Below are positions 52,992 through 63,514 of a stretch of DNA of 64,000 bases, in pieces. The stretch is taken from the NCBI RefSeq assembly GCF_003595215.1, contig NZ_QYZP01000003.1, positions 62,001 through 126,000 on the forward strand, given 5' to 3'. The position numbers were made by a program, and so were the translations under genes. Under the pieces are notes generated by a model. That model saw nothing but the letters and a program-made list of their open reading frames with translations, had not been told where the DNA came from and ran no database searches. The stretch is from Nesterenkonia natronophila (GTDB taxonomy: Bacteria > Actinomycetota > Actinomycetes > Actinomycetales > Micrococcaceae). Each line of letters opens with the position of its first letter. Position 1 is the stretch's first letter.

Positions 52992-53867
52992 TCAGGGCAC
53001 CGTGACAAAGTCGATCAGTTCCTCCACTCGGCCCAGCAAACTCGGCTCGAGATCGGCGTAGCTGCGGACTCGGCCCAGGATCCGCTTCCATCCGTGGGCA
53101 ATGTCCCGCTGGCTCGATGCCGGAAGCCCAAGGGCCTGCAGTATGCCGATCTTAATGTCGGTCCCACGCGGAATATCCGGCCAGGCACGCAGCCCCACCC
53201 GCTCGGGCTTAACCGCCTGCCAGACATCCACATATGGGTGTCCCAGCACCAAGACATTGCCGGCCGCCCCTGCCTGCTGGATCGTCTCCGCTGCAATCCG
53301 CGACTCCTTGGAGCCAGGGACTAAGTGATCGAGGAGAACGCCGATCCGGCGTTCGGGGCCGGGCTGGAATTCCCGAACCGCAGAGACCAGGTCATCGGCA
53401 CCGTGCAGGGGTTCCACCACAATGCCTTCCTCCCGGAGGTCCTCACCCCACACCTTCTCCACCAATTCAGCGTCATGGGTGCCTTCCACCCAGATGCGTG
53501 AAGCGCGGGCGGTACGCGCCCGTGGTGGAGTGGCGGCTGCGAACGAGCCCGAGGCGGTGCGCTGCGGACCCGTTCGGCGCGCTGTGCGGACCGGGGCAGT
53601 CAGCTCCACCGGCTCCTCATCGACCACAAAGCCGAAACCCAGGGGGAAGGCCCGTTCTCTGCCGTCGTAGTCACGCAACCGCACCACCTTCATGCCACCG
53701 GAGGCTTCGACACCTACGACGACGCCGACCCAGCCCGAACTCCGCTCTTCGACCTCCATGCCCGAGGCTGCGGGGACTTTGCGAAGCGCGCGCTGTTGGG
53801 AGCGTCGCCGTGCTGAAACGTCCTGGGCTCCCCAGGAGCCCCAATCGGTGGGAAAAGGTGTACTCAT
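52992..53867 (-). CDS. DUF3097 family protein
   Basis: 291 aa from ATG 53867 (MSTPFPTDWGSWGAQ); ATG 53876 is also possible. The longer frame to 54446 runs into hrcA on the other strand and is rejected. The body (ASRIWVEGTHDAELVEKVWGE, RRIGVLLDHLVPGSKESRIA, VLVLGHPYVDVWQAVKPE) matches DUF3097, an actinobacterial family with a TOPRIM-like core. It is divergent from hrcA, the usual arrangement. Function unknown. Confidence 0.88.
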   Translation of the reverse strand: MSTPFPTDWGSWGAQDVSARRRSQQRALRKVPAASGMEVEERSSGWVGVVVGVEASGGMKVVRLRDYDGRERAFPLGFGFVVDEEPVELTAPVRTARRTGPQRTASGSFAAATPPRARTARASRIWVEGTHDAELVEKVWGEDLREEGIVVEPLHGADDLVSAVREFQPGPERRIGVLLDHLVPGSKESRIAAETIQQAGAAGNVLVLGHPYVDVWQAVKPERVGLRAWPDIPRGTDIKIGILQALGLPASSQRDIAHGWKRILGRVRSYADLEPSLLGRVEELIDFVTVP

Positions 53868-53883
53868 GACTGACATTGTAGAA

Positions 53884-53910
53884 TTAGCAGTCGAGTGTTG
53901 AGAGTGCCAG
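53884..53910. promoter_or_regulatory. degenerate CIRCE operator upstream of hrcA
   Basis: TTAGCAGTC-N9-GAGTGCCAG matches the HrcA operator TTAGCACTC-N9-GAGTGCTAA at eight and seven of nine positions, with the correct spacer. It lies eight bases before the hrcA ATG and between it and the divergent DUF3097 gene, so HrcA could repress its own operon here. Confidence 0.75.
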
Positions 53911-53918
53911 GAGGTTCC

Positions 53919-54953
53919 ATGTCCGATACCAGTACCAGGCGACTGCAGGTGCTGCGCGCGATCGTGGAGGACTACGTCCAAACTCGGGAGCCTGTGGGCT
54001 CGAAAGCGCTCGTGGAGCGGCGCAGCCTGGAGGTCTCTCCGGCGACCATTCGCAATGACATGGCGCAGCTGGAGGAGGAGGGGCTGATTGTGGCGCCCCA
54101 CACTTCCGCCGGGCGCATTCCCACCGACCGCGGTTACCGGTTGTTCGTGGACCGCATCACCGAGGTTCGTCCACTGTCTCGAGCAGAACGCCGTGCCATG
54201 GACATTTTGGCTGAGACCGCAGATGATCCCGACGCCACCATGGAGCAGACCGTTCGCCTGCTCGCGATGCTCACCAACCAGGTGGCAGTCATTCAACACC
54301 CGCAGCACACCTCGGCCACTATCCGGCACGTTGATGTGGTTCCAATGTCCGCACAGAAAGCATTGGTCATTGTGATTCTCTCCACAGGGAAAGTGGAGCA
54401 GCGGATGGTCACACTGGCGGAGACGCCGGACGAAGACGCGCTGCACCGAATCGGTCTGAAGGCCTCGGAACAGCTCTACGGGCGCTCAGCGTCGGCGGTG
54501 CCGATAGAGGTGAAGACTCTGATCTCCGTCGTCGAACCAGCCCTGCAGCCAACTATGGCCGTGGTCGCCCACGCGGTGGAGACCATCTTGGAGAGTGGAC
54601 GTGTGGATCGCATCATCATGGCTGGTACTGCTAACCTCGCCAAGTCGGGTGGCGACCTGGGGCCATCAATCGGACCGATCCTCGAAGCACTTGAGGAACA
54701 AGTTGTGCTGCTGCGGCTGCTGCACGAAATGCAGCATGACAGGCGCGGACTTTCAGTGCGGATCGGCCAGGAGACCTCCCACGAATCGCTGCAGGACACT
54801 GCGGTGGTGGCCGCCGAGTACGCTACTGGGAAATCCGGCGGCGACGGTGCCAAGCTCGGCGTCGTCGGTCCCACCCGCATGGACTACGGCTCCACGATGT
54901 CTGCCGTGCGCGCCATGGCACGCTACCTGTCCAGAATACTTTCCGAAGGATGA
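53919..54953 (+). CDS. hrcA: heat-inducible transcription repressor HrcA
   Basis: 344 aa from ATG 53919 (MSDTSTRRLQVLRAIVEDYVQ), with AGGAGG seven bases upstream. N-terminal winged helix (VSPATIRNDMAQLEEEGLI) and a C-terminal GAF-like sensor domain. It represses chaperone genes through CIRCE, and a degenerate copy lies directly upstream. It is followed 12 bp later by dnaJ. Confidence 0.95.
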   Translation: MSDTSTRRLQVLRAIVEDYVQTREPVGSKALVERRSLEVSPATIRNDMAQLEEEGLIVAPHTSAGRIPTDRGYRLFVDRITEVRPLSRAERRAMDILAETADDPDATMEQTVRLLAMLTNQVAVIQHPQHTSATIRHVDVVPMSAQKALVIVILSTGKVEQRMVTLAETPDEDALHRIGLKASEQLYGRSASAVPIEVKTLISVVEPALQPTMAVVAHAVETILESGRVDRIIMAGTANLAKSGGDLGPSIGPILEALEEQVVLLRLLHEMQHDRRGLSVRIGQETSHESLQDTAVVAAEYATGKSGGDGAKLGVVGPTRMDYGSTMSAVRAMARYLSRILSEG

Positions 54954-54965
54954 GAACCGCACCAA

Positions 54966-56084
54966 ATGCCAACTGACTACTACGAGGCGCTGGGCGTTGA
55001 CCGCAGCGCATCCACTGAGGACATTAAGAAGGCCTACCGCAAGAAGGCGCGGCGGCTGCACCCCGACGTCAATCAGTCCGACGACGCCGAAGAGCAGTTC
55101 AAAGTGCTCGGGCGTGCCTACGAGGTGCTCTCCGACCCACAGAAGCGGCAGAGCTATGACACTACCGGTGACCCCAATGGGCGTCCGGCTGGCTTCGGCG
55201 GCGCAGGCGGCGGCTTCGGCGGATTCGGGGACATCTTCGAGACATTCTTCGGCGGCGGTTCCGCCGGGCCGGCCTCCCGCACACGCCGCGGACAGGACTC
55301 GCTCATCCGCGTGCGCATCGACCTGCGCGACGCAGTTTTCGGCGTCACCAAAGAGGTGGAGGTGGAGACCGCCGAGACCTGCTCGGTGTGCAACGGCTCA
55401 TGCATGCGGCCCGGCACCTCGCCAACCACCTGCCCCGACTGCCACGGAGCCGGTCAGACCCAGCGGCCGATGCGCTCCATCCTAGGGACCGTCATCCAGA
55501 CCCAAACCTGTGCGCGCTGCTCCGGTTTCGGCGACATCATCGAGGACCCCTGCCAGGAATGTGACGGCCAGGGGCGTGCCCGTGAGCGGAAGACGCTGAA
55601 GGTCAAAGTCCCCGCCGGGGTGGACAAGGGCAACCGGATACACCTGGCCGGGGAGGGCGAGGCTGGCATCGCCGGAGGCCCCGCCGGTGACCTTTTCATC
55701 GAGATCGACATCCGATCGCACAGCGTGTTCACACGGCGAGGCAACGACCTCCACGCCACCGTCAACGTCCCCATGACTGCTGCAGCACTGGGCACCCACG
55801 TCACGCTGGAGACCTTCGACGGTGACGAGAGTCTAGAGGTAAGGCCGGGCACCCAGTCCGGCGAAGTGCTCACACTGCGGGGCAAGGGCGTGACCCACCT
55901 ACGGGGTATGGGTCGCGGAGACCTCAAAGTCCACCTCAAAGTGGAGACTCCGAGCAAGCTTTCCGAGAAGCAGAAGGAGCTGCTGCGGATGCTGGCAGAG
56001 GAGCGGGGCGAGAAGCAGGGTCAGTCCAGCACTGAGCACAAAGGAATGTTCGCCAAGCTTCGCGAGGCGTGGGAATCGGTGTGA
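54966..56084 (+). CDS. dnaJ: chaperone DnaJ
   Basis: 372 aa. J domain with HPD at [14 protein letters not shown] Gly/Phe linker ([14 protein letters not shown]) follows. The zinc domain has four CxxC motifs: [24 protein letters not shown] and CQECDGQG, the first varying from CxGxG. C-terminal peptide-binding domain. This is the hrcA-linked DnaJ2 type of actinobacteria. It ends overlapping rsmE (GTGA). Confidence 0.95.
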   Translation: MPTDYYEALGVDRSASTEDIKKAYRKKARRLHPDVNQSDDAEEQFKVLGRAYEVLSDPQKRQSYDTTGDPNGRPAGFGGAGGGFGGFGDIFETFFGGGSAGPASRTRRGQDSLIRVRIDLRDAVFGVTKEVEVETAETCSVCNGSCMRPGTSPTTCPDCHGAGQTQRPMRSILGTVIQTQTCARCSGFGDIIEDPCQECDGQGRARERKTLKVKVPAGVDKGNRIHLAGEGEAGIAGGPAGDLFIEIDIRSHSVFTRRGNDLHATVNVPMTAAALGTHVTLETFDGDESLEVRPGTQSGEVLTLRGKGVTHLRGMGRGDLKVHLKVETPSKLSEKQKELLRMLAEERGEKQGQSSTEHKGMFAKLREAWESV

Positions 56085-56863
56085 CCGCACCGCTGTTCCA
56101 CTTGGATCCGGGTTCACTCGATGCAGCAGAGCCTGGATCCACCATCCGGGTCGCGGGACCTGAGGGGCATCACGCAGCGACCGTCATGCGGCTCGGTGCA
56201 GGAGAGGCTGTCCAGCTCTCCGACACCCAGAACCGCCGAGTCGGCGGCGTCGTCCTCAGCGCCGATGCCGGGGAGCTCAGCGTGCAAGTGCGGACTGTGC
56301 ATGACGAACCCGTTCTGCGGCCGAAGCTGGTGCTGGTGCAGGCTCTGGCCAAGGACAAGCGAGACCTCCAGGCCGTGGAGTCCGCCACAGAGCTCGGAGT
56401 GGAGGCGATCATCCCCTGGGAGGCTGACCGTTCCGTGGTCAGGTGGAAGCCCGGCCGCGAGGCCAAAAAGCATGCCGAATGGCTCAGCACTGTGCGCAGC
56501 TCCGCCAAGCAGACGCGCCGCACAGCGATCCCTGAGGTGCGAGACCTGCACACCACCGCCCAGTACTGCCGGCTGGTCCAGCAGAGCCCGGGAGTGGCAG
56601 CAGTGGCCCTCCACGAAGTCGAAGAAACCTCGCTGCGCACCGCGCTCACCAGCGCCGGGGTGCTCGACGCTGACCCTGGCATAGAGGAGCTTCACCTGGT
56701 GGTGGGTCCCGAGGGTGGAATTAGCGACCAGGAGCTCACACAGCTGGCTGATGTCGGAACACTGAGCGCGCGTCTGGGGCGGACGGTGCTGCGTACCTCC
56801 ACGGCCGGGCCCGCTGCGGTCGCGGCAGCCCAACTGCTGCTGGGCCGGTGGGACTGGCCGTAG
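56081..56863 (+). CDS. rsmE: 16S rRNA (uracil1498-N3)-methyltransferase RsmE
   Basis: 260 aa from GTG 56081, coupled to the dnaJ stop. N-terminal PUA-like region ([21 protein letters not shown]) and SPOUT knot with [13 protein letters not shown] and [20 protein letters not shown]. It uses SAM to modify U1498 of 16S rRNA. Confidence 0.93.
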   Translation: MTAPLFHLDPGSLDAAEPGSTIRVAGPEGHHAATVMRLGAGEAVQLSDTQNRRVGGVVLSADAGELSVQVRTVHDEPVLRPKLVLVQALAKDKRDLQAVESATELGVEAIIPWEADRSVVRWKPGREAKKHAEWLSTVRSSAKQTRRTAIPEVRDLHTTAQYCRLVQQSPGVAAVALHEVEETSLRTALTSAGVLDADPGIEELHLVVGPEGGISDQELTQLADVGTLSARLGRTVLRTSTAGPAAVAAAQLLLGRWDWP

Positions 56864-56924
56864 GCAGGTCGAGCGAACCCACGTATCCTAAGAGGACCGA
56901 CACAACAACCAAGCGAGGCATCAC

Positions 56925-57950
56925 ATTAGCGAGACTGTCACCCCCACATTCGTTGAGCGCGAGGTTCACTTCGCAGACGCCGAGACCATGTTCCGCACTC
57001 TCGGAGTCCAGGACATGGCGCTTCGGATCCTCGCCGGTCTCTACCCGGAAGCGAGCATTGGTCTCCGCGACCAGCTCATCACCGTCTCTGGGGCGGCCAA
57101 CGATGTCCATCCGATGGTGGAGATTCTCACGCAGCTGAAGACTCTGGCCGCCTCCGGTAACACGGCCACCGAGGAGATCGTCGAACAGATCGCGACCATG
57201 GTCCGCGCACAGGATGCGCCGACCAGTGCCCGCATGGTGGCCACGAACATCCTGTCCCATCGCGGTCGCACGATCAGGCCCAAGACCAGCAACCAGCAGA
57301 CGTACGTGGAGACGATTGACGAGTCCACCGTCATCTTCGGAATCGGCCCCGCAGGCACGGGAAAGACCTATCTGGCGATGGCCAAGGCGGTGCAGGCGCT
57401 GCAGGCCAAGGAGATCAAACGGATCATTCTCACCCGCCCCGCCGTCGAGGCGGGTGAAAAGCTCGGATTCCTCCCCGGGTCGCTCCATGACAAGATCGAC
57501 CCGTACTTGCGCCCGCTCTACGACGCGCTCTACGACATGATCGAACCCGAATCGATTCCGCAGCTGATGGCTGCCGGGACGATTGAGGTCGCCCCCTTGG
57601 CCTATATGCGCGGTCGTACGCTCAACGACTCGTTCATTATTCTGGATGAGGCGCAGAACACCACCGCCGAACAGATGAAGATGTTCCTGACACGCTTAGG
57701 GTTCAACTCCAAGGTCGTGGTCACTGGCGACATCACCCAGGTGGACCTCCCGCGCGGCACCGATTCGGGTCTGCGCACCGTCTTGGACATCCTCGAAGGT
57801 GTAGACGATATTTCAATTACCCGGTTCGGCTCCCAGGACGTGGTCCGTCACGAGCTCGTGGGACGGATCGTCGATGCGTATGAGAAGCACCAGAACGCCC
57901 AGCTGTCCAAGAGTGCACCGGCACACAGAGGCGGTGGCAAGCGCCGATGA
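56925..57950 (+). CDS. phoH: PhoH family ATPase, probable ATT start
   Basis: P-loop ATPase with [17 protein letters not shown] (Walker A), [15 protein letters not shown] (Walker B) and [16 protein letters not shown]. It is the short PhoH/YbeZ type linked to ybeY in RNA metabolism. The first ATG (56988) begins inside the conserved N-terminus ([15 protein letters not shown]). Upstream, in frame, 21 codons ([20 protein letters not shown]) look like the normal PhoH start, but the only initiator-like codon is ATT at 56925, six bases after CGAGG. I infer an AUU start; 56988 is the conservative alternative. The last codons overlap ybeY by 4 bp. Confidence 0.9.
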   Translation: MSETVTPTFVEREVHFADAETMFRTLGVQDMALRILAGLYPEASIGLRDQLITVSGAANDVHPMVEILTQLKTLAASGNTATEEIVEQIATMVRAQDAPTSARMVATNILSHRGRTIRPKTSNQQTYVETIDESTVIFGIGPAGTGKTYLAMAKAVQALQAKEIKRIILTRPAVEAGEKLGFLPGSLHDKIDPYLRPLYDALYDMIEPESIPQLMAAGTIEVAPLAYMRGRTLNDSFIILDEAQNTTAEQMKMFLTRLGFNSKVVVTGDITQVDLPRGTDSGLRTVLDILEGVDDISITRFGSQDVVRHELVGRIVDAYEKHQNAQLSKSAPAHRGGGKRR

Positions 57951-58447
57951 CTGTGACCGTCGACGACGCCTCCGCCAGTCCGTTCATCACTGCCGAGCAG
58001 TGTGCTGAACTGGTGGACCTCGCAGCATTTCTCTACGCCGAGCTGCATCTCGCAGCCGAGGTCGAGCTCGCTGTCCGACTTGTGGACCAGCAGGAGATGG
58101 AGCAGCTGCACCGTCAGTGGATGGGCTTTCCCGGGCCCACCGATGTGCTGAGCTTTCCCATGGATGAGCTCACTCAAGGTTCAGCTGAGGCTCCAGTGCG
58201 CACCGGAGTGCTGGGTGACGTCGTCCTCTGTCCCGCGGTGGCCGCAGCTCAAGCGCATGCGGCGGGCCACTCCGTAGCCGATGAGCTTCTCTTGCTCACC
58301 ACGCACGGAATTCTGCATCTGCTCGGATACGACCACCACACCGCGGGGGAGCGGGCTGAGATGTTCGGTCTGCAGGCTCAGCTGTTGGAGAAGTACCTGG
58401 GCCGGCCCGGACCCGTGCCGACCGCTGCGGAGGAGACTCAGGCGTGA
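57947..58447 (+). CDS. ybeY: endoribonuclease/rRNA maturation factor YbeY
   Basis: 166 aa. The zinc site [17 protein letters not shown] (HxxxHxxGxxH) is complete. It acts in 16S rRNA 3'-end maturation and ribosome quality control. It overlaps phoH and the CBS protein by 4 bp each, so the block is translationally coupled. Confidence 0.95.
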   Translation: MTVTVDDASASPFITAEQCAELVDLAAFLYAELHLAAEVELAVRLVDQQEMEQLHRQWMGFPGPTDVLSFPMDELTQGSAEAPVRTGVLGDVVLCPAVAAAQAHAAGHSVADELLLLTTHGILHLLGYDHHTAGERAEMFGLQAQLLEKYLGRPGPVPTAAEETQA

Positions 58448-59820
58448 TCACCGCACTGCTGATCAGCGGCGCCGTCGCTGCAGCGGGTCTGGTCTTTCTG
58501 TTGTCCACGGCAGAGGCCGCATTCATCAGGCTGACCCGCAAAGAAGCCGAGGACATTGCCGCGCGGCACGGGTCCCGCTCGGTGGAGCACATACTCGAAC
58601 AGCCGGTTCCACATACTCTTGCTCTCCAGATTTGGCGTTGGGTTCTGACCACGGTGGCCGTCGTGCTCGTCACAATCTCGGCTGTTCAGCTGACAGGTGA
58701 CGTTGGATTCGGTGCGGTGCTGGCAGGCACGGCGCTGGCGATGATCGGCGTGCTATCCGCGGCCGTGTCGCCGCGGAAGATCGGGCGGGCCCATCACCTC
58801 AGCCTGGCCTCAGCGACGGCCCGCATGGTGCGCGGGTTGCGGCTCTCCTTGGGGCCGCTGCCAGCGTGGCTGGCAGCGGTGGGTGCAAAGATCATTCCCG
58901 GCACGGCTGGCGATCAGGGCTTCTTCGACGACGACGAGCTGCTGGAGTACATCGCTCGGGCCAATGAGTCGGATGTCATCGAAGACTCAGAGGCGGAGCT
59001 GATCGAATCCGTGTTGGACATGTCCACTACGCGAGTTCGGTCGGTGATGGTACCGCGCACAGACATGGTGACCATCGAGGCTGAGGCGGACCTCGATGAG
59101 GCGATGACACTTTTCCTGGGCTCAGGGTACTCGCGCATGCCGGTCACCCGGGGCTCGGCAGATGACATCACCGGCATGGTGTACCTCAAAGATGTGGCCT
59201 ACTTAGAGCACATGCTCAGGATAGGGCGCGCCCCCTCCGCCTACGCCGGAAGGACCTCGTCCTCGATACGGGTGGAGGAGCTGCAGCGAGACGTTCGCTA
59301 CGTTCCGGAGTCCAAGTCAGTGGGAGAGTTTCTGGAGGAGCTGCAGCGCGAATCTACCCACGTTGCGATCGTCATCGACGAATATGGTGGGACTGCCGGT
59401 CTGGTGACCATGGAAGACCTCATCGAAGAATTGGTGGGTGAAATCGTTGACGAGTACGACCGTGAGGATGCGGAAGTGGAGACTCTGGAGGACGGTGTGC
59501 TTCGGCTGTCCGCGCGAATGAGCATCGACGACTTCGCCCAGGAGTTCGGACTGGACCTGGACCATGAGGAGGACGTAGACACCGTCGGTGGTCTGTTGGC
59601 CAAGATGCTGGGCCGCGTGCCAATCGCCGGCTCCGAGGTGGAGATCGACGGGGTTGTCCTGCACGCAGACCGGCTCGGTGGCCGCCGCAACCGCGTCACA
59701 CATGTGCTCGCCTGGGAACATGAAGATCGCCGCGGCGCCCGCGGCGGGGTCGGAACGGGAGATGAGGATGATGCCACCCGGGATGACCCTGACCGAGAGA
59801 CCGCCGAGGCTTCCAGATAG
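58444..59820 (+). CDS. CNNM/CorC-type membrane protein with CBS pair
   Basis: 458 aa from a GTG start. N-terminal DUF21-like membrane region (about residues 1-145, three TM helices). Two CBS domains follow ([23 protein letters not shown] and [26 protein letters not shown] in outline). The C-terminal CorC-HlyC domain has [20 protein letters not shown]. The family is linked to Mg/Co efflux; hemolysin names are historical. Encoded between ybeY and era, as usual. Confidence 0.9.
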   Translation: MITALLISGAVAAAGLVFLLSTAEAAFIRLTRKEAEDIAARHGSRSVEHILEQPVPHTLALQIWRWVLTTVAVVLVTISAVQLTGDVGFGAVLAGTALAMIGVLSAAVSPRKIGRAHHLSLASATARMVRGLRLSLGPLPAWLAAVGAKIIPGTAGDQGFFDDDELLEYIARANESDVIEDSEAELIESVLDMSTTRVRSVMVPRTDMVTIEAEADLDEAMTLFLGSGYSRMPVTRGSADDITGMVYLKDVAYLEHMLRIGRAPSAYAGRTSSSIRVEELQRDVRYVPESKSVGEFLEELQRESTHVAIVIDEYGGTAGLVTMEDLIEELVGEIVDEYDREDAEVETLEDGVLRLSARMSIDDFAQEFGLDLDHEEDVDTVGGLLAKMLGRVPIAGSEVEIDGVVLHADRLGGRRNRVTHVLAWEHEDRRGARGGVGTGDEDDATRDDPDRETAEASR

Positions 59821-59829
59821 GTGGATGCG

Positions 59830-60822
59830 ATGACTGATGATCTGCTGAACGAATTCCCCGAGTACAACGACGCCTATCGGGCCGGATTCGTCTCCTTCGT
59901 AGGCCGTCCCAATGCCGGGAAGTCCACGTTGACAAACGCTCTGGTGGGGGAGAAGGTGGCCATCACCAGTTCCAAGCCGCAGACCACCCGGCACACGATT
60001 CGCGGCATCGTGCACCGCCCGCAGACAGAGGGCGCTCCGGGCGCTCAGCTGGTGCTGGTGGACACCCCGGGACTGCACCGGCCCAGGACGCTGCTGGGGT
60101 CCCGGCTGAATGACCTCGTGATCGACACACTCAGCGAAGTGGACGTGGTCGGCTTCTGCATCCCCGCGGACGAAAAGATCGGCCCGGGGGATCGGTTCAT
60201 TGCTGGCCAGCTCCAGAAGCTACCGCATAAGCCCGTGGTCGCCCTGGTCACCAAAACAGACAAAGTCCCGCGGGCTGACCTGGCGGAGCAGTTGATGGCG
60301 GTGGATCAGCTCGGACGTGAGCACCTCTCGGGGGATGGCCGGAAGACAGCGGGTTTCACTGCCATCATCCCTGTCTCAGCCGCCCGTGGCGAACAGACCG
60401 ATGTGGTCACCGACGAGCTTATCGCCATGATGCCTAAGTCCCCTCCGCTCTACCCCAGCGGAGAACTTACAGACGAGCCGGAACGGGTGATGATCGCAGA
60501 GCTCGTCCGGGAGGCCGCGCTGGAAGACGTGCGCGATGAGCTGCCGCACTCGATCGCGGTCACGGTCGAAGAGATGCTGCCCCGCGATGGCCGCCCAGAG
60601 GACAAGCCGCTGTTGGATATTCATGCGACCATCCACGTGGAGCGCAACTCACAGAAGGCGATCATCATCGGCCGGGGCGGCTCTCGCCTCAAGCAGATCG
60701 GAAGCGCGGCCAGAGAAGGTATCAAGAAACTTCTCGGCACACCGGTCTATCTGGATCTCCACGTCAAGGTCACTAAAGAGTGGCAGCGCGATCCCAAGAA
60801 GCTCAACCGGCTCGGATTTTAG
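59830..60822 (+). CDS. era: GTPase Era
   Basis: 330 aa from ATG 59830 ([20 protein letters not shown]); GTG 59821 is the alternative. AGGTGG is placed well for the ATG. G domain with [24 protein letters not shown] and [10 protein letters not shown]-terminal KH domain has [20 protein letters not shown]. It binds the 3' end of 16S rRNA during 30S assembly. Confidence 0.95.
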   Translation: MTDDLLNEFPEYNDAYRAGFVSFVGRPNAGKSTLTNALVGEKVAITSSKPQTTRHTIRGIVHRPQTEGAPGAQLVLVDTPGLHRPRTLLGSRLNDLVIDTLSEVDVVGFCIPADEKIGPGDRFIAGQLQKLPHKPVVALVTKTDKVPRADLAEQLMAVDQLGREHLSGDGRKTAGFTAIIPVSAARGEQTDVVTDELIAMMPKSPPLYPSGELTDEPERVMIAELVREAALEDVRDELPHSIAVTVEEMLPRDGRPEDKPLLDIHATIHVERNSQKAIIIGRGGSRLKQIGSAAREGIKKLLGTPVYLDLHVKVTKEWQRDPKKLNRLGF

Positions 60823-60878
60823 CTTGGGGGGCTTTCCGAAGCGAGGGGGTTCTCCTTGAGCGCAGTTGCCTCGGCGAG

Positions 60879-61595
60879 TTAGTTCGAGGGGTTGCCTTTG
60901 GCAGCTGCCGGAGATCGTTGGAAAGTGCGACGGTAGGCCCGACTGAACGTGCTGACGTCCTTAAATCCGCAGGAGAACGCGGCTTCCGCGACGTTTTGGC
61001 CATCCGACAGCATGCGGTGGCCCCGGTGAAGTCTCGCTTGGCGGATTTCCCGAGCAGGGGAGGTGCCCTCAGCCGCAAAGAGTGACTGCAGCTTGCGGAG
61101 CGAAACACCGGCGCGTGCCGCAAGATGCTGCGGGCTCAATGTCGGATCCTCGCAGTGTGAGTCAATATAGGCTTTGATCTCCTCAAGTGTGACTGTCGGC
61201 GCCGAGGCGCGCGGCGAACCCTGAGGTGAATGCGAAGTTGTGGGAGAGAAACTCAGCAGCTTGTAGTGTGAGTCTTCGAGCTGCCGAAGTGTCCAACGAA
61301 CACGAACGTGACGGCCTCGCCGATCGATGAACTCCTCGGCATGACCTTGGCGCACGGAGCCAGAAGCGTTCACGATGGGGCATGCATGGCTCGGATAGGG
61401 TGATCCATCTCTTCGCCTGGGATGCAGTGTTTCATGGCTTGAGCGTCCAATAAGCTTGTGACGCTGCCGGTGGCCAAGCACCGTTGCGGCGGCCTCGTTC
61501 ACCAGAGCCACGGTTCCGTCTGGTTCGATGAGCCACAGGGGCATTGGAGCAGCATCAATGACAGAGAGCCAGAGTCCTTCTTTCTCGAGGTTCAT
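60879..61595 (-). CDS. PAS-AraC family transcriptional regulator
   Basis: 238 aa. N-terminal PAS-like sensor (APMPLWLIEPDGTVALVNEAAATVLG) and C-terminal AraC DNA-binding domain (LSPQHLAARAGVSLRKLQSLF and VAEAAFSCGFKDVSTFSRAYRRTF). It is divergent from cynS across a 225-bp region with an inverted repeat, so it probably controls the cyanase/ABC transporter genes. The ligand is unknown; cyanate or a nitrogen cue is inference. Confidence 0.8.
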   Translation of the reverse strand: MNLEKEGLWLSVIDAAPMPLWLIEPDGTVALVNEAAATVLGHRQRHKLIGRSSHETLHPRRRDGSPYPSHACPIVNASGSVRQGHAEEFIDRRGRHVRVRWTLRQLEDSHYKLLSFSPTTSHSPQGSPRASAPTVTLEEIKAYIDSHCEDPTLSPQHLAARAGVSLRKLQSLFAAEGTSPAREIRQARLHRGHRMLSDGQNVAEAAFSCGFKDVSTFSRAYRRTFQRSPAAAKGNPSN

Positions 61596-61702
61596 TGCAG
61601 AAGCATCGCCTTCCCCACCTTGCCGATTTCTGCCCAGGCTAGGGAGGTGCTGTTTCGCGAAAAGTACCTGAATATTTCAGTAGCGTTAATTCGAATACGT
61701 AA

Positions 61703-61727
61703 GCGCGATTTGCCCGATAGATCGCGC
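61703..61727. promoter_or_regulatory. inverted repeat in the cynS / regulator intergenic region
   Basis: GCGCGAT (61703-61709) and ATCGCGC (61721-61727) are exact inverted arms. An overlapping ATTTGC/GCAAAT pair (61708-61731) adds symmetry. It lies about 95 bp before cynS in an AT-rich promoter-like stretch, a plausible operator. Confidence 0.4.
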
Positions 61728-61820
61728 AAATTGTCTTGTTAGTCAGCTCCTGGCCGCTCTAGGTTTGGACCTGCGCTGGAGCCACACTGCTCCAGAACAG
61801 CTGACAAGGAGTCTGAGACC

Positions 61821-62273
61821 GTGGAACCAATCATTAGCAAGAGAGACGCAGCCCAACATATTCGAGTCGCCCGGCACCGGGCTGGCTTGAGTTGGGCACA
61901 GATCGCCGAGGAGCTAGGTGTCGACAAAGAGTGGAGCACGGCTGCCCTACTTGGCGGCCATCCCCTGTCACTGAGCCAAGCGACGAAAGTCCAGCAGCTC
62001 CTCGGACTGGATGATGCTGTCGTTGAGGCGCTGCAAATGCAGCCCTACCGCGGGCCACTGAACCATGATGTCGCGACTGATCCAACAATCTACCGCTTTC
62101 AAGAAGCACTCACCGTTTACGGGCCCGCGCTGAAGGAACTCATACATGAGGAGTTTGGAGACGGCATCATGAGTGCGATCAACTTTCAAATGAATGTCCA
62201 ACGCCGCGCAGACCCGGCTGGGGATCGCGTCGTCGTGACCTTTGACGGCAAGTTCCTCGACTATCAGTGGTGA
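61821..62273 (+). CDS. cynS: cyanate hydratase (cyanase)
   Basis: 150 aa. It converts cyanate and bicarbonate to ammonia and CO2. N-terminal helical domain, then the catalytic part YRFQEALTVYGPALKELIHEE and GDGIMSAINF, with R92, E95 and S118 in the positions of the known catalytic triad (Arg96, Glu99, Ser122 in E. coli). It starts with GTG, with AAGGAG nine bases upstream. It overlaps the transporter gene by 7 bp. Confidence 0.96.
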   Translation: MEPIISKRDAAQHIRVARHRAGLSWAQIAEELGVDKEWSTAALLGGHPLSLSQATKVQQLLGLDDAVVEALQMQPYRGPLNHDVATDPTIYRFQEALTVYGPALKELIHEEFGDGIMSAINFQMNVQRRADPAGDRVVVTFDGKFLDYQW

Positions 62274-63514
62274 CCGTGGGACACCGTCACCTCTCACGGC
62301 GCAAACTGCTCGCTTTTGGGGGTGGAGCTCTGGGCGCTGGTCTGCTTTCAGGGTGTACGCCGACCGGAGGCACCCCAAACACGAACCCAATGGGGATCGA
62401 CTTCAGAGCGTCGATGCAACCCTCTGGGGAACTCGAGGTTCGCGACGTCACGATCGGCTTCGTGCCCATCACGTGTTCTTCTCCCCTCATCAACGCAGCC
62501 GCCATGGGTATCTTCGGGCAGTACGGACTGAACGTCACACTGCAGCGGTACACAGGTTGGGGTGAGCTATGGATCGCCTATGTCGCGGGCGAGCTCGATG
62601 CCACCCAAATGCTGATACCGATGCCCCTGGGAATCCACCACCAATTCGCGGCTGGCCAGCGCGATTCACGACTGCCTTACATCACCAATATCAATGGTCA
62701 GGCCATTACGTTGGGATCGCAGCACATGGGGCGTGTGCATAGTGCTGAGGACTTTCGGAACCTGACCATAGCGGTGCCATTCGACTACTCCGGTCACAAC
62801 CTCCTTCTACGCGACTACCTCGCCCTCGGTGGGCTGGATCCGGATTACGACGTAGGTATTCAGGTCATGCGTCCCTCAGATATGGTCGCATCGCTTAACG
62901 TCGGTGATATTGACGGCTTCCTCGCGCCGGATCCTTTTAATCAGCGAGCGGTTGCCCTCGGAGCCGGCTACCTCCACATGCTTTCGAAAGATCTATGGGA
63001 CGGCCATCCCTGTTGCAGCTTCACTGTGGCTGATGAGTTTGCCACCGCCTACCCGAACACCTACACCACCTTGCTGCGTGCCATAGGTGACTCGGCGGTC
63101 TGGACAGACCAGGCCGACCACCGGGCAATGGCAGCGGAGACGATGGCTGGACGCGCGTTCCTCAGTCAGGATCCGGAGGTGATCGCGGCAGTTCTCACCG
63201 GCGAATTCGATGACGGGCAAGGCACTCACCATTCGGTAGACGACCGCATTGCCTTCCGGCCGTATCCCCACGAGACCTACGCAATTTGGTCCCTGACTCA
63301 GCTGCAGCGCTGGGATCTTGCACCAAGGGAGGGCTATCACTCAGCCGCGGACTACCAGTCTGCAGTGCGTGAAGTGCTCGACCCTGAGGCGGCGACTCCC
63401 ATTCTCCAGGCACTCGGCGCCAACACCACACAGCGGAAGACCGAGACCATCATCGGAAGAACCTTTGACCCGGCGGATCCCCTGCCATGGACTGAAAAAC
63501 AGGTGAACTCATGA
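62267..63514 (+). CDS. ABC transporter substrate-binding lipoprotein, nitrate/cyanate type
   Basis: 415 aa. The signal region HLSRRKLLAFGGGALGAG has a twin-arginine motif, and LLSGC is a lipobox, so it is probably Tat-exported and membrane-anchored. The body (VTIGFVPITCSSPLINAAAMG, GWGELWIAYVAGELDATQML, PFDYSGHNLLLRDYLA) follows the NrtA/CmpA family that binds nitrate, bicarbonate or cyanate. Coupled to cynS upstream and to the permease downstream (ATGA), so cyanate is the likely ligand by context. Confidence 0.88.
   Translation: MVTVGHRHLSRRKLLAFGGGALGAGLLSGCTPTGGTPNTNPMGIDFRASMQPSGELEVRDVTIGFVPITCSSPLINAAAMGIFGQYGLNVTLQRYTGWGELWIAYVAGELDATQMLIPMPLGIHHQFAAGQRDSRLPYITNINGQAITLGSQHMGRVHSAEDFRNLTIAVPFDYSGHNLLLRDYLALGGLDPDYDVGIQVMRPSDMVASLNVGDIDGFLAPDPFNQRAVALGAGYLHMLSKDLWDGHPCCSFTVADEFATAYPNTYTTLLRAIGDSAVWTDQADHRAMAAETMAGRAFLSQDPEVIAAVLTGEFDDGQGTHHSVDDRIAFRPYPHETYAIWSLTQLQRWDLAPREGYHSAADYQSAVREVLDPEAATPILQALGANTTQRKTETIIGRTFDPADPLPWTEKQVNS

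Noticed and set aside
53868..54446. N-terminal extension of the DUF3097 frame
   Set aside because: It lies antisense to hrcA, which has clear domains, a CIRCE and a ribosome binding site.
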